Shown: positions 1 through 8,910 of the stretch, piece by piece | Layout: each line of letters starts with the position of its first letter | Position numbering within the stretch: position 1 is the stretch's first letter | Assembly: GCA_018303125.1 (NCBI GenBank) | Contig: JAGVYS010000007.1 | Coordinates: 1 to 42,420, forward strand | Origin: Candidatus Woesearchaeota archaeon | Lineage (GTDB): Archaea; Nanobdellota; Nanobdellia; Woesearchaeales; WJIZ01 | Direction of reading: 5' to 3' | Length of the DNA: 42,420 nt | Program-made: the position numbers and the translations under genes | The notes under the pieces: model-generated | What the model was told of the DNA's origin: nothing | What the model saw: only the letters and a program-made list of their open reading frames with translations | The model's database searches: none

Positions 1-83
1 CTGAACTATTAAAGTTTGCGAAAACGACGAGGGTCGCATATATCGCAAATTCATCTACGGGCTGAAGCCCGCAGGTTTCTTTG

Positions 84-725
84 CTATGCTCCCCCTAAAT
101 TCTTGCCTACATCTTCAGACTCATTTTCAGGTAAATGCAGATAATAGCGCAGTGGCCTGTCATTTTCAGGAACTTTCAGCTGCAAAAACAGATTTAGGCT
201 ATCAGCTATAATACTCCTTGCGATGTCTTTTTCTGCCCCACCTATATAGCGATAATGCTTTACAAGGAATGAATAATATTCTGGCAGTGTTACCTGCCTC
301 CTTGCTTTCTTATCTGGACTTTCTTGGCTTCCACTTGAGTAGAATATGCCCGGAATGCAGCTTGCCAATCTTGAATAGGCATTACCATGCTCCCCGAGAT
401 TAGAGCCCTTTTCAGACCATTTTAATGTCGTTTCCAATGTTTGCAAAGTGCCATCGAGACTCCCCAATGTATTTTCATCAATTGCAAGGCTTATCAATGG
501 CCTATGGGATGTTCCGTACGAAATACTTCCAGACCATATGGCTGCTGAAACAAGCTTGTTAAACTCAGTAAACAGAGGAGATGTATATAGAAGAGGCAAT
601 AATCCCTTAGCTTCAAGAAAATGCCTCGATTCTCTGGCCTGAGGCAGGTCAGGATTCTTGTAAGTAGACAAGAATGCTTCCAATGTTACAATTGGTGACT
701 GCTTCGCAAGTACGGTAGCTGCCAT
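84..725 (-). CDS. hypothetical protein (213 aa)
   Basis: Long ORF in the supplied track; no family recognised; TA-rich upstream region. Confidence 0.55.
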   Translation of the reverse strand: MAATVLAKQSPIVTLEAFLSTYKNPDLPQARESRHFLEAKGLLPLLYTSPLFTEFNKLVSAAIWSGSISYGTSHRPLISLAIDENTLGSLDGTLQTLETTLKWSEKGSNLGEHGNAYSRLASCIPGIFYSSGSQESPDKKARRQVTLPEYYSFLVKHYRYIGGAEKDIARSIIADSLNLFLQLKVPENDRPLRYYLHLPENESEDVGKNLGGA

Positions 726-971
726 ATATTGTAGTAACTGAGTAGTGGTATATTAATCTTTCCAAGGATTATGTATAGAAGAAAAATCAAGATACTTAAT
801 TATTTTTAATATTGATAATGATAACCTTCTGTGCCAGGATATGCTTGAAAATGATGCAACCCAACTTTGACAGTTCTTCAATTATTTTGATGGAAAATAT
901 AGGATAATGGTAAATTATTAATTATAATCTGCCTTTTATTTGAAATGAGCAAAAAGATGTATGCCAAAATA

Positions 972-1532
972 TTATGGCAGGACTCCTTCCCTATTGCTAA
1001 AAATTAATGAGTATACTCTTTTTTCCAGCCTGACGCCTCCGCCTACACCTCTCAGTTCATCTGGTGTTTTGTCAAGATGGTCTGCAAGAAATGGAGTAAT
1101 CCTGTCCTTATTCATTTCTAACCATACTGGGTCTTCTGCCAAAGCGTCTAATGGTAACCTCTCTCTGCGAGAGTATATGTCACTTCTGCCTTCATATCTA
1201 GTCCCTTCAGAAATAATGTCCCTGATAGCTGAACCTATCTGAGGATTATATGGCGGCAAATTTGTGACCCCCAAAGTTTCCAGTTCTGCGCAGATTAAAG
1301 AGTAATAATCTTTTGGGTCAATTGTGCTTCTGTAATCAAATTGTGCAAAGGTGCTAAATATTGCCCTCATCATTTCACTTGGTGACGGTGCAAAACCATT
1401 GTCATCATACCATGCAGCTGCACGCCTATGCGATGGCTGAAAGGTTATTTTACTTCCGTGTTTTTCATCAAACCTCTCGTACTTGAAGGCCGGATCCTGT
1501 TCCACGAATTTTCCATTGCCATTTCTTTTCAT
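972..1532 (-). CDS. hypothetical protein (186 aa)
   Basis: ORF in track with AT-rich upstream promoter-like region; no family recognised. Confidence 0.55.
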   Translation of the reverse strand: MKRNGNGKFVEQDPAFKYERFDEKHGSKITFQPSHRRAAAWYDDNGFAPSPSEMMRAIFSTFAQFDYRSTIDPKDYYSLICAELETLGVTNLPPYNPQIGSAIRDIISEGTRYEGRSDIYSRRERLPLDALAEDPVWLEMNKDRITPFLADHLDKTPDELRGVGGGVRLEKRVYSLIFSNREGVLP

Positions 1533-1625
1533 GTATGCTCCCTGTATAATCGATAAAAGGAGGTAATTATTATATAATTTATAAAGTTCACTATTAAATT
1601 AGGTAGTAATCTACGAGAAGTATCC

Positions 1626-2498
1626 TTAAAGCACTTCCTCGCTTATGTGATGAACAGGATAAAATAAGGCAAGAAGATATGGGTTTATGGCTTCATTTGA
1701 TTTTTCTATCGCCTTAAGATATTCCTGCTCCTTTTCCTTTATCTCGCTTATCAATGCCCTGTTATGCGTAAAGAGGACTTTCTGGTTAAGCTTCAGCAAT
1801 TCTATCAGTATAGTCATGCCTATGCATGCAGCATTATTCTTTTCCTTTACTTCCATTTCTTTTATCATGTCCCGCATTATGTCGCTCATGCTTTCAAGGT
1901 TCCTTATTATGGAGTAGATTGAATTCGTAAGGTCCCTTTCCTTGTAACCATACATATTAAGGATTCTTCTGCAATACAAGTCAAGCTTGTTCATGAGGCT
2001 CTCATACTTTATGATTCCCTGCAGATTTGAGAAATCCCCTGACCTGAAAACATCTGCAAGTTCTTGTAACATGCTTACTGCTATGTTGAATATTCTCTCA
2101 TATACCTGGTCAAAGGTTGATGAGTCTATCTTGACTATGTTCTGCAAGGTAATTGAGCCTTCCTTCTGCTCGACTATCTCGAAGCCTGTGAGCATGAACA
2201 TGCTCTTCTCAACAGAGTCTATAACACTAGGGTCCTTAAAATTAAGCCTTATCGTGTCATAGCCTCTAACATAGGGTGAGACAAAAAGCCTTTTTGGAAA
2301 CTGGGAGAAGGATTCATAGTTCACTGATATCTCCCTTGCACTATCACCATTCTCAGAGGGAGTTATGAATAGAGAACTGCCCTTCTCAATGACATGCAAC
2401 TCATCTCCTTTCTTTATGCTGTTTAGCCTTATCCATTTTGCAGGTAAGCTTATCATGTGGGTGCATGGACCCTGCTGGACTACTTTTCTCTTCATCAT
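1626..2498 (-). CDS. PhoU-domain protein with N-terminal AbrB/SpoVT-like swapped-hairpin domain
   Basis: MMKRKVVQQGPCTHMISLPAKWIRLNSIKKGDELHVIEKGSSLFI is AbrB-like; helical PhoU-like C-terminus. The track ORF extends upstream through AT-rich sequence, so I place the start at 2498. Confidence 0.75.
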   Translation of the reverse strand: MMKRKVVQQGPCTHMISLPAKWIRLNSIKKGDELHVIEKGSSLFITPSENGDSAREISVNYESFSQFPKRLFVSPYVRGYDTIRLNFKDPSVIDSVEKSMFMLTGFEIVEQKEGSITLQNIVKIDSSTFDQVYERIFNIAVSMLQELADVFRSGDFSNLQGIIKYESLMNKLDLYCRRILNMYGYKERDLTNSIYSIIRNLESMSDIMRDMIKEMEVKEKNNAACIGMTILIELLKLNQKVLFTHNRALISEIKEKEQEYLKAIEKSNEAINPYLLALFYPVHHISEEVL

Positions 2499-2791
2499 TG
2501 CATATTTGGAGAGGTAGTTTATATATTTAAATATTATTATATTATTATTACTTATTATTATATTAGCTAAAAATATAAATATTATGTAATACTTGGATTT
2601 TGTAATGCATAACAACATGAATATACATGAAACCAGCATGAAGGTGAAAGGTTCCATATTCTCAACAAGCGGAAGAAGAGGGATTGGCCTAAGGGAGCCG
2701 ATAAGGGATATATATTTGAGCCGCTTGAATCATCTAACATAAGATAATATACGCAAAAAAATATTTAAGTGAAATTAAATCTCTGCGCAGA

Positions 2792-3229
2792 ATGGGAGAT
2801 AGTAAAAATAGTATTGAGTATAGGTTGGAATTCCTGATTGATTTTTGTGATAAATATGCTTTGACTGTAAATGAAGTAAGGCCAAATGACTTCCCTAACT
2901 ATGGCTCCTTTGTTTGTTTTACTGATAATCCCAATGCCGTCAAGGCAAGACTGCTTCAGGTCATGGCTGAGAATAAGGTTACAATAAGCCAGTGTGACCC
3001 CGCTAATAATGCCTCCCCTATATCACCGCCAATACATTATGAGGATCCTGGATATTTAGTAACTGCCAAAAGCAAAGAAGATCTCGAGCTTCGGCTGAGG
3101 TGGTTTAAGCGTACAGTCATAGAAAGGGCTTATAGGGAAATAACTGACCTATCAAGGCAACTGATTCCCAATCCAAAGGAAGGAAATGGAAATTCCATTG
3201 ATAATAGCGTCATAGGATTGCAGATTTGA
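2792..3229 (+). CDS. hypothetical protein (145 aa)
   Basis: ORF with TATA-like aaatatttaag about 25-30 nt upstream of the ATG (leaderless layout). Confidence 0.6.
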   Translation: MGDSKNSIEYRLEFLIDFCDKYALTVNEVRPNDFPNYGSFVCFTDNPNAVKARLLQVMAENKVTISQCDPANNASPISPPIHYEDPGYLVTAKSKEDLELRLRWFKRTVIERAYREITDLSRQLIPNPKEGNGNSIDNSVIGLQI

Positions 3230-3367
3230 TTTTATTTTTTCAACTTTCTCCTTTATGGCTTCCCTGATAAAACTGCTTACCGATGTGCCTGCTTTCTCCT
3301 TAAGCTACTCCCACATCCTGTTGGTGCAGTAGAAGCTTCTCCTCTCTCTCCTGTCCAATATTTCCAT
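3152..3367 (-). pseudogene. Ribbon-helix-helix (CopG/Arc-like) protein interrupted by one in-frame TAG
   Basis: GAGGTGA RBS then ATG at 3367: MEILDRRERRSFYCTNRMWE*LKEKAGTSVSSFIREAIKEKVEKI; the single TAG is at 3307-3305. Confidence 0.6.
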
Positions 3368-3444
3368 TAAGCATCACCTCTTTGTGAAGCTTGATGAAAA
3401 ATCCGCTATAAATATCTGTTGGGCAAATTTAAGTTACAAAGAAA

Positions 3445-4875
3445 TCAGTAGCATTTCCCGAAATAAGCTGATGAATATGCGTCCTTGCCGCAATGGATGC
3501 ATCTTTTCAACTCTTCCTTCTGGCCGAATGGGATGCACCTTGAATTGGCGCTTGTCTTTTCCTTAATTGCTTCCTCGCACTGAACGCTGCCGCAGAATGG
3601 CGAGAAGGCAATTTTCTTGCCCTCAATAGCCTTGAGGAACTGCTCCCAGGAAGAAGTTTCAACTATGCTGTGCTTCAGCTTCTCATGAGCCCGGGTGAAC
3701 AAATGATTCTGGATATCATCAAGGATTTCGGCAATTTTGGCTTTTACTGCAGAGTCCTTTACATCAATTTTTTCCCCTGTATCCCTTCTTGCGATAACTA
3801 CCCTTTTCTTCTCTATATCTTTCGGCCCTATCTCTATCCTTAAAGGAACGCCCTTTAATTCCCAGTCATTGTATTTCCAGCCAGGTGAATAGCCTTCCCT
3901 TGAATCAATATGGATCCTGAATGAGCCCAATGCCTTCCTTATTCTGGCACATTCCTTCAGTATTTCTTCCTTGCCTTCGTCAAAGACTATGGGGACAATA
4001 ACTGCCTGTATGGGCGCTATTTTTGGAGGAAGGATGAGACCTTTGTCATCGCCATGCTGCATGACTGCTGCACCGATGAGCCTTGTCGAGAATCCCCATG
4101 AGTTCTGCCATGGCAGATGGCTTTCCTTATCCTTGCCTAGGAAGCTTATGCCGAATGCTTTTGCAAATCCCTGGCCAAGATTATGAGATGTCCCGCACTG
4201 CAGGAATTTCCCGTCAGGCATGAATGCTTCAATTGTTGTTGTGTATTCTGCGCCTGCAAATGTCTCCATCCTTGACTTCATGCCTTTTATTACTGGCACA
4301 GCCAGTATCTCCTGCAGCAGTTTTTCATATTCATCTAAAATGCCAAGGGTTTCCTTGTCACACTCTTCCCTGCTTTCATAGACGCAATGCCCCTCCTGCC
4401 AGAGGAATTCCCTTGAGCGCAAAAAAAGCTTGACATCCTTAACTTCCCATCTTATTATGTTGCACCACTGGTTTATCCTCAGAGGCAAATCCCTATGGCT
4501 TCTTATCCATCTTGAATATGAATCATAGATTATAGTTTCAGATGTAGGCCTGAGGGCAAGGCTTTCCTCTTCATCCTTTCCTTTGACCCATGCGACTTCC
4601 GGGGCAAAGCCTTTGGCGTGCTCTGCTTCCTTCTCAAAGAATTTCTTTGGTATAAAGACAGGGAAATATGCGTTCTGGACTCCCCTTTTTTTAAGGATGC
4701 CGTTGAAATACCCCATGATACCTTCCCAGATGGAGTAGCCGTAAGGCCGTATTATCATTGTCCCCCTGACTGGAGAGTAATCTGCAAGCTCTCCCTTGAC
4801 TACGACTTGGCCATACCATTCAGGCATGTCCTGCTCCTTGTTCACGGTTATGCCCCTTATGTCCTTCTTTTCCAT
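3445..4875 (-). CDS. proS: prolyl-tRNA synthetase (archaeal/eukaryotic type)
   Basis: Class II aaRS motifs: RPTSETIIYDSYSRWIRSHRDLPLRINQW, FLWQEGH, C-terminal extension ending in ..YFGKCY. Confidence 0.95.
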   Translation of the reverse strand: MEKKDIRGITVNKEQDMPEWYGQVVVKGELADYSPVRGTMIIRPYGYSIWEGIMGYFNGILKKRGVQNAYFPVFIPKKFFEKEAEHAKGFAPEVAWVKGKDEEESLALRPTSETIIYDSYSRWIRSHRDLPLRINQWCNIIRWEVKDVKLFLRSREFLWQEGHCVYESREECDKETLGILDEYEKLLQEILAVPVIKGMKSRMETFAGAEYTTTIEAFMPDGKFLQCGTSHNLGQGFAKAFGISFLGKDKESHLPWQNSWGFSTRLIGAAVMQHGDDKGLILPPKIAPIQAVIVPIVFDEGKEEILKECARIRKALGSFRIHIDSREGYSPGWKYNDWELKGVPLRIEIGPKDIEKKRVVIARRDTGEKIDVKDSAVKAKIAEILDDIQNHLFTRAHEKLKHSIVETSSWEQFLKAIEGKKIAFSPFCGSVQCEEAIKEKTSANSRCIPFGQKEELKRCIHCGKDAYSSAYFGKCY

Positions 4876-4986
4876 TTTAAATCAGCCTGCAGTTGCTTCA
4901 GGCAATATTTATATATAGTTTTCGGAAGCCATTTCCATTAGTTATATAACTTCCGGCAGTATGCATTGAGCATGACAGAATTAATT

Positions 4987-5327
4987 TCATTGGCATAAAA
5001 GGCAAAAATGCCTTTCGAGCGGGGTGAGAAATGATGGGTAAGGGAAAATCAAAGGGATGCTGTTAATAGCAACAAGTGCTTTCCGCTGATAAATGGTCAG
5101 CGGCAGGCTCACTAGGTTATATATGCCAGGAATTTTCCCATTTTCTGAATCAACAAAAACATCTGTACCATCTCCAGCATGAATCTCAACAACATATGCA
5201 ATCCTTCCATATTTCTCCCCAATGAATACATCTGCAACGCGCCATGAAATGCCTTTTTTGCAATGGCTACAGCCTCTTCCTCAGAAATCCGGGGAATTGT
5301 GCCTTGTTTAGATAAATTACAATGCAA
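4987..5327 (-). pseudogene. PepSY-domain protein split by a -1 frameshift at an A6 run (possible programmed frameshift)
   Basis: Frame 0 EEEAVAIAKK joins -1 frame GISWRVADVFIGEKYGRIAYVVEIHAGDGTDVFVDSENGKIPGIYNL; slippery A AAA AAG at 5259-5253; only a TTG start is available. Confidence 0.55.
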
Positions 5328-5709
5328 GGAAACTCAAAATAAATATTGCGAAATTGACCAGATAGGCTGCATTGCAGACAATGCAATATTTTCTTATCCT
5401 GAAATGCATCAGGTAAAAAAGATAGATTGTGGCAAGCATTGCAAGCAGTGAAATGCCGAAGACAATAGTGTAAAGGCCAATATATGCGAAAAGAATTACA
5501 AGAAAGTAATATGCAATGCCAATTATGGCATTTGAAATGCCAAAAAGATGGGAATAACTGCTTGAGATAACCTGCGTACATGATAGTTTGCTAGAAATAT
5601 CGCAAGCCGCCTTATAGCCAGAATCATTTGCAAGCTTCCTTCCCACATAAAGGATGTAAAGCGACAAAACTATCCCTAAAACTGAAACTGCATACATTGC
5701 GAAATTCAT
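5317..5709 (-). CDS. VKOR (vitamin K epoxide reductase)-like membrane protein
   Basis: 130 aa, four TM-like segments, KLSCTQV and CIVCNAAYLVNFAIF CxxC motif. Confidence 0.8.
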   Translation of the reverse strand: MNFAMYAVSVLGIVLSLYILYVGRKLANDSGYKAACDISSKLSCTQVISSSYSHLFGISNAIIGIAYYFLVILFAYIGLYTIVFGISLLAMLATIYLFYLMHFRIRKYCIVCNAAYLVNFAIFILSFLAL

Positions 5710-5721
5710 TGCCGTCTACCT

Positions 5722-6354
5722 TTATTTTTTGAGCAGCTTGAATGCGTGCGTCCACTCGTTTCGCAAAAATCCCGGGATGCACCACAACATGCACAATGGC
5801 TCTATAGCCCTGGCCGCTTCTGCCTTTCCCATGTCTTCAGCTTCAAAGCCGAACTTATCGAGAATCCTGCTTACTTCCTTTTTCGCCTTATCACTGTTGC
5901 CGCAGATGAACATTGTTGGTTTTGAGCCTGAAAAATCAGGATTTACCATAAAGGCGTTCCCTATGCTGTTGAATGCCTTCACAAAATTGGCATCCTGGAA
6001 AGTTTCCTGCAGCTGCTCCATAAGCGAATTGTCAAGCGAGGTGAAGAATTTCAGCACTCCATTTTCCGGCGGAGCATCTGCAATTGGATTTGTAGTATCA
6101 ATGATTGTTTTGCCATTGATATTTCCTGCTGCCTTGAGAGCATCCTTTGCTGCTGTGCCCTTAACCGCAAGCACAATTATTTCCCCAAATGAAGCTGCTT
6201 CTGAAAAGCTTCCTGTTTTTGCCTTGTTTTTTGACTTCCATTCTGAAAGCTTTTGCTGATTGCCTGTTCCCACCATCACTTCATAGCCGTGCTTCATGAA
6301 GCCTCCTGCCAATGCCTTCCCTACATCACCTGAACCTAAAATGCCTATTTTCAT
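5722..6354 (-). CDS. NADPH-dependent F420 reductase / NADP oxidoreductase (npdG-like) family protein
   Basis: MKIGILGSGDVGKALAGGFMKHGYEVMVGT Rossmann start; TNPIAD, KAFNSIG. Confidence 0.75.
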   Translation of the reverse strand: MKIGILGSGDVGKALAGGFMKHGYEVMVGTGNQQKLSEWKSKNKAKTGSFSEAASFGEIIVLAVKGTAAKDALKAAGNINGKTIIDTTNPIADAPPENGVLKFFTSLDNSLMEQLQETFQDANFVKAFNSIGNAFMVNPDFSGSKPTMFICGNSDKAKKEVSRILDKFGFEAEDMGKAEAARAIEPLCMLWCIPGFLRNEWTHAFKLLKK

Positions 6355-6472
6355 TTTGTACCTCCTATTTTGCTAACCCATCCTCCAATAAAAATCTTAC
6401 TGCCCCATGCAAAATTTTTATAAATGAAGAACTCTCATTTTACTTATGGTACGCATTGTGCCTGCAAAATGA

Positions 6473-7069
6473 CTGAAGTATTTCCTTCTGCTGGAATTCC
6501 TGATTTTTGGCAGCCTGGGGGGTTTTTTAATCTATAATGGAGTTTACCTTAAATTTAACACAAGCAACCCTTTCCAGGATATATTCTTTGGCATTGTGCT
6601 GATTCTTATCCCTGCTGGAATAACTACATATGTATTTACTTTCGGCAGGGCGAGGAAGCTCGAAATAGATGAAAAAGGGATAAATTTCGGACGGCAATAT
6701 TATGGGCCTTTCAACAAAAAAGGGCCGTTTAGCATATGGAAAGGAATAAAGAGGCATAAAGAAGAGCTCTTTATTGCATGGGATGAGATTGATGCTGTCC
6801 ACATAGGTGAATGGAGCAGGTGGTGGCTTAGGTATTCATCCTTGGTAACTTTGTACATGGGAGACAAAAGAGCCACAACTATAGATGGTGCCTTGACTGA
6901 ATTAGGGATTCCTGTAAAAAGGATGAATTACTATTTCCTTACTATAGAAACAAAGAAAGGGGATTATTACTCCTATGACCTTCAGTTCAATTTAATGAGC
7001 GACGCAAAGAAGGCCATCATTGACATGGGGAGAAAGGAAATCATAAACGAGGAATCTTACAACATCTGA
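6473..7069 (+). CDS. membrane-anchored hypothetical protein, PH-like; start uncertain
   Basis: Track ORF starts at GTG 6596, but the frame is open back to 6473 with hydrophobic segments (LKYFLLLEFLIFGSLGGFLIY); in-frame TGA at 6470-6472 separates it from an ATG at 6446. Confidence 0.5.
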   Translation: MKYFLLLEFLIFGSLGGFLIYNGVYLKFNTSNPFQDIFFGIVLILIPAGITTYVFTFGRARKLEIDEKGINFGRQYYGPFNKKGPFSIWKGIKRHKEELFIAWDEIDAVHIGEWSRWWLRYSSLVTLYMGDKRATTIDGALTELGIPVKRMNYYFLTIETKKGDYYSYDLQFNLMSDAKKAIIDMGRKEIINEESYNI

Positions 7070-7072
7070 GGA

Positions 7073-7855
7073 TTACCATTCAAGGACATCGTCAAAAACA
7101 TAAATCTTGTCATTGAAGTCCCAGAAAGCAAGCTTAAGGCTGCTTGGGAGCTTTTCCCTTAGCATTTTGTAATTGTTCATGTTTACGCCATGCAGCATGA
7201 CATAGTCTGCCCCGGTTGCCTCGACTTTATCATAGAATCCCTCAACCAGTTCCTCAGAAGGGAAATAGGAAACAGGATGTATCCAGTAGATTAGGCCTGT
7301 GCTTATATCCGGATATTCTGCTGTTACATATTCAACAACACCTGGTGAAACAGAGCTTATCATGACATTCTCAAGAACGCCCCTTTCGGCTGTGTCCTTG
7401 ACAACAAAATCAACAAGCCGCCTGTCATCTGCCTCATTGCCCTGGCTTTTGATCTCTATGTTTATTGGCTTTGACTTCCCTATTATGCCCATAACTTCCT
7501 CATAAGTGGGAATGTAGAAAGACTCTGTTTCCTTTAGCTCATCATAGCTCATTGCAGAAATCCATCTTAATTTTTTCTGGAGCCTTAGCAGTGTATAATC
7601 ATGGTAGACAACTATTTTCTTGTCCTTTGTATACTGGATATCAAATTCAATAAATGTGAATTCCGGAGAAGTTACTGCATCCTTGAATGCTTCGAGTGTA
7701 TTTTCAGTGTCCTGCACTGAGCTGCCTCTATGTGCGCCAATTACGCTTGGCTCATTTGCAGCAGTTATGTCAGGTGAATGTGAAAGAAGGAATACTATGC
7801 CGCAGACTGCAATAATCAATGACATCAATGCCAATCTGCCTTTCTTAGCTTGCAT
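7073..7855 (-). CDS. glycerophosphodiester phosphodiesterase (GDPD) family protein
   Basis: GAHRGSSVQDTENTLEAFKDA, FIEFDIQYTKDKKIVVYHDYTL. Confidence 0.9.
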   Translation of the reverse strand: MQAKKGRLALMSLIIAVCGIVFLLSHSPDITAANEPSVIGAHRGSSVQDTENTLEAFKDAVTSPEFTFIEFDIQYTKDKKIVVYHDYTLLRLQKKLRWISAMSYDELKETESFYIPTYEEVMGIIGKSKPINIEIKSQGNEADDRRLVDFVVKDTAERGVLENVMISSVSPGVVEYVTAEYPDISTGLIYWIHPVSYFPSEELVEGFYDKVEATGADYVMLHGVNMNNYKMLREKLPSSLKLAFWDFNDKIYVFDDVLEW

Positions 7856-7921
7856 AGCAGAATATAATCTCCCTTGAGTATTTAATCTTTTCTATTATTA
7901 CTATTTATTAGTGACTACAAA

Positions 7922-8725
7922 TCAGGATGCCATTGCCCTTGCAGGGCCTGCGATTTCTACTGACCTTGCGCCCTTCTCGTCATTAATCACTGACTTCACG
8001 AGCTTCATGTAATCCTTTGCGCCCCTTGAGCTGTTGTCATAGGAGAAGATTGACTTGCCGTATTTCGGCGCCTCCTTCAGCTTTGAGTTTACCCTTATCG
8101 GCTCAGAGAGCATGTCATAGAACTCGTTCCTCATCTTGTCAAGGCTCTCCCTGCAAATCTTATTGCGCTTGTCATGCAAAGTCGGAATTATCTTCGTTAT
8201 CTTTGTGGATGTGCCGAATGTATGGTTTATAGTGACTATTGCCTCCATTATTTTCTTCAGGGCATGATAGCCTAAGTAATCGGTCGGCACAGGGATGAAT
8301 GCTTCATCACAATAAATAAGCGCGTTCTGGTTGAGTATGCTTAAAGAAGGGGATGCATCAATTATAATATAGTCATATCCCTTTACTTTTTTCATCTTTT
8401 CAGAGAGAGTGAATTGCGCATTGCCCTTCTTTGACAGCAGTGCATCTGCTTTTGTGAGAGTTTCCTTGCTTGGTATTATGTCGAAATTCTTCGCGAGGTT
8501 CCTTATGCATTCTCCCGGGTCTGCATTGTCTATAAGCATGTCATAGATATCCTTCTCTACCTCATGATGCAGCGAAACCGCGACATTGCCCTGCGCGTCC
8601 ATGTCAATAAGGAGAACTCTTCTGTCATTCCTTGAAAGCCCTGCAGCAAGATTCACTGCAGTTGTTGTCTTGCCAACACCGCCCTTTTGGTTTATCACGC
8701 AGATTTTTCTCATTTTATCCCTCAT
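7922..8725 (-). CDS. parA: ParA/Soj-family ATPase
   Basis: Deviant Walker A KGGVGKTTTAVNLAAGLS; IDMDAQGN; YIIIDASPSL. Confidence 0.9.
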   Translation of the reverse strand: MRDKMRKICVINQKGGVGKTTTAVNLAAGLSRNDRRVLLIDMDAQGNVAVSLHHEVEKDIYDMLIDNADPGECIRNLAKNFDIIPSKETLTKADALLSKKGNAQFTLSEKMKKVKGYDYIIIDASPSLSILNQNALIYCDEAFIPVPTDYLGYHALKKIMEAIVTINHTFGTSTKITKIIPTLHDKRNKICRESLDKMRNEFYDMLSEPIRVNSKLKEAPKYGKSIFSYDNSSRGAKDYMKLVKSVINDEKGARSVEIAGPARAMAS

Positions 8726-8910
8726 CCTCGCTGTTTAGTGGGTAGCTGAAAGTGTATACTAATATATAAAACTTACTGAATTGCACCTTAAGTCTGTTTA
8801 ACTTCGTGCCGAGAATGCAATTATCCTATTTTAGATACTAGTATAGTAAAATGATAAAATTTATATACCGGCTTATTTCTAAGGCTATAAACCAAATTGG
8901 AGGATTTAAA

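Noticed and set aside
3305-3307. In-frame TAG as pyrrolysine or amber recoding
   Set aside because: TAG ends several intact genes here and no pyl gene is visible; a point mutation is simpler.
4999-5016. AAGGCAAAAATGCCTT palindrome as a regulatory element
   Set aside because: Short AT-loop hairpin in an intergenic region; may be a terminator but evidence too weak to call.
5267-5581. 104-aa minus ORF inside the VKOR gene
   Set aside because: Out-of-frame shadow of the VKOR-like CDS; no coherent motif.
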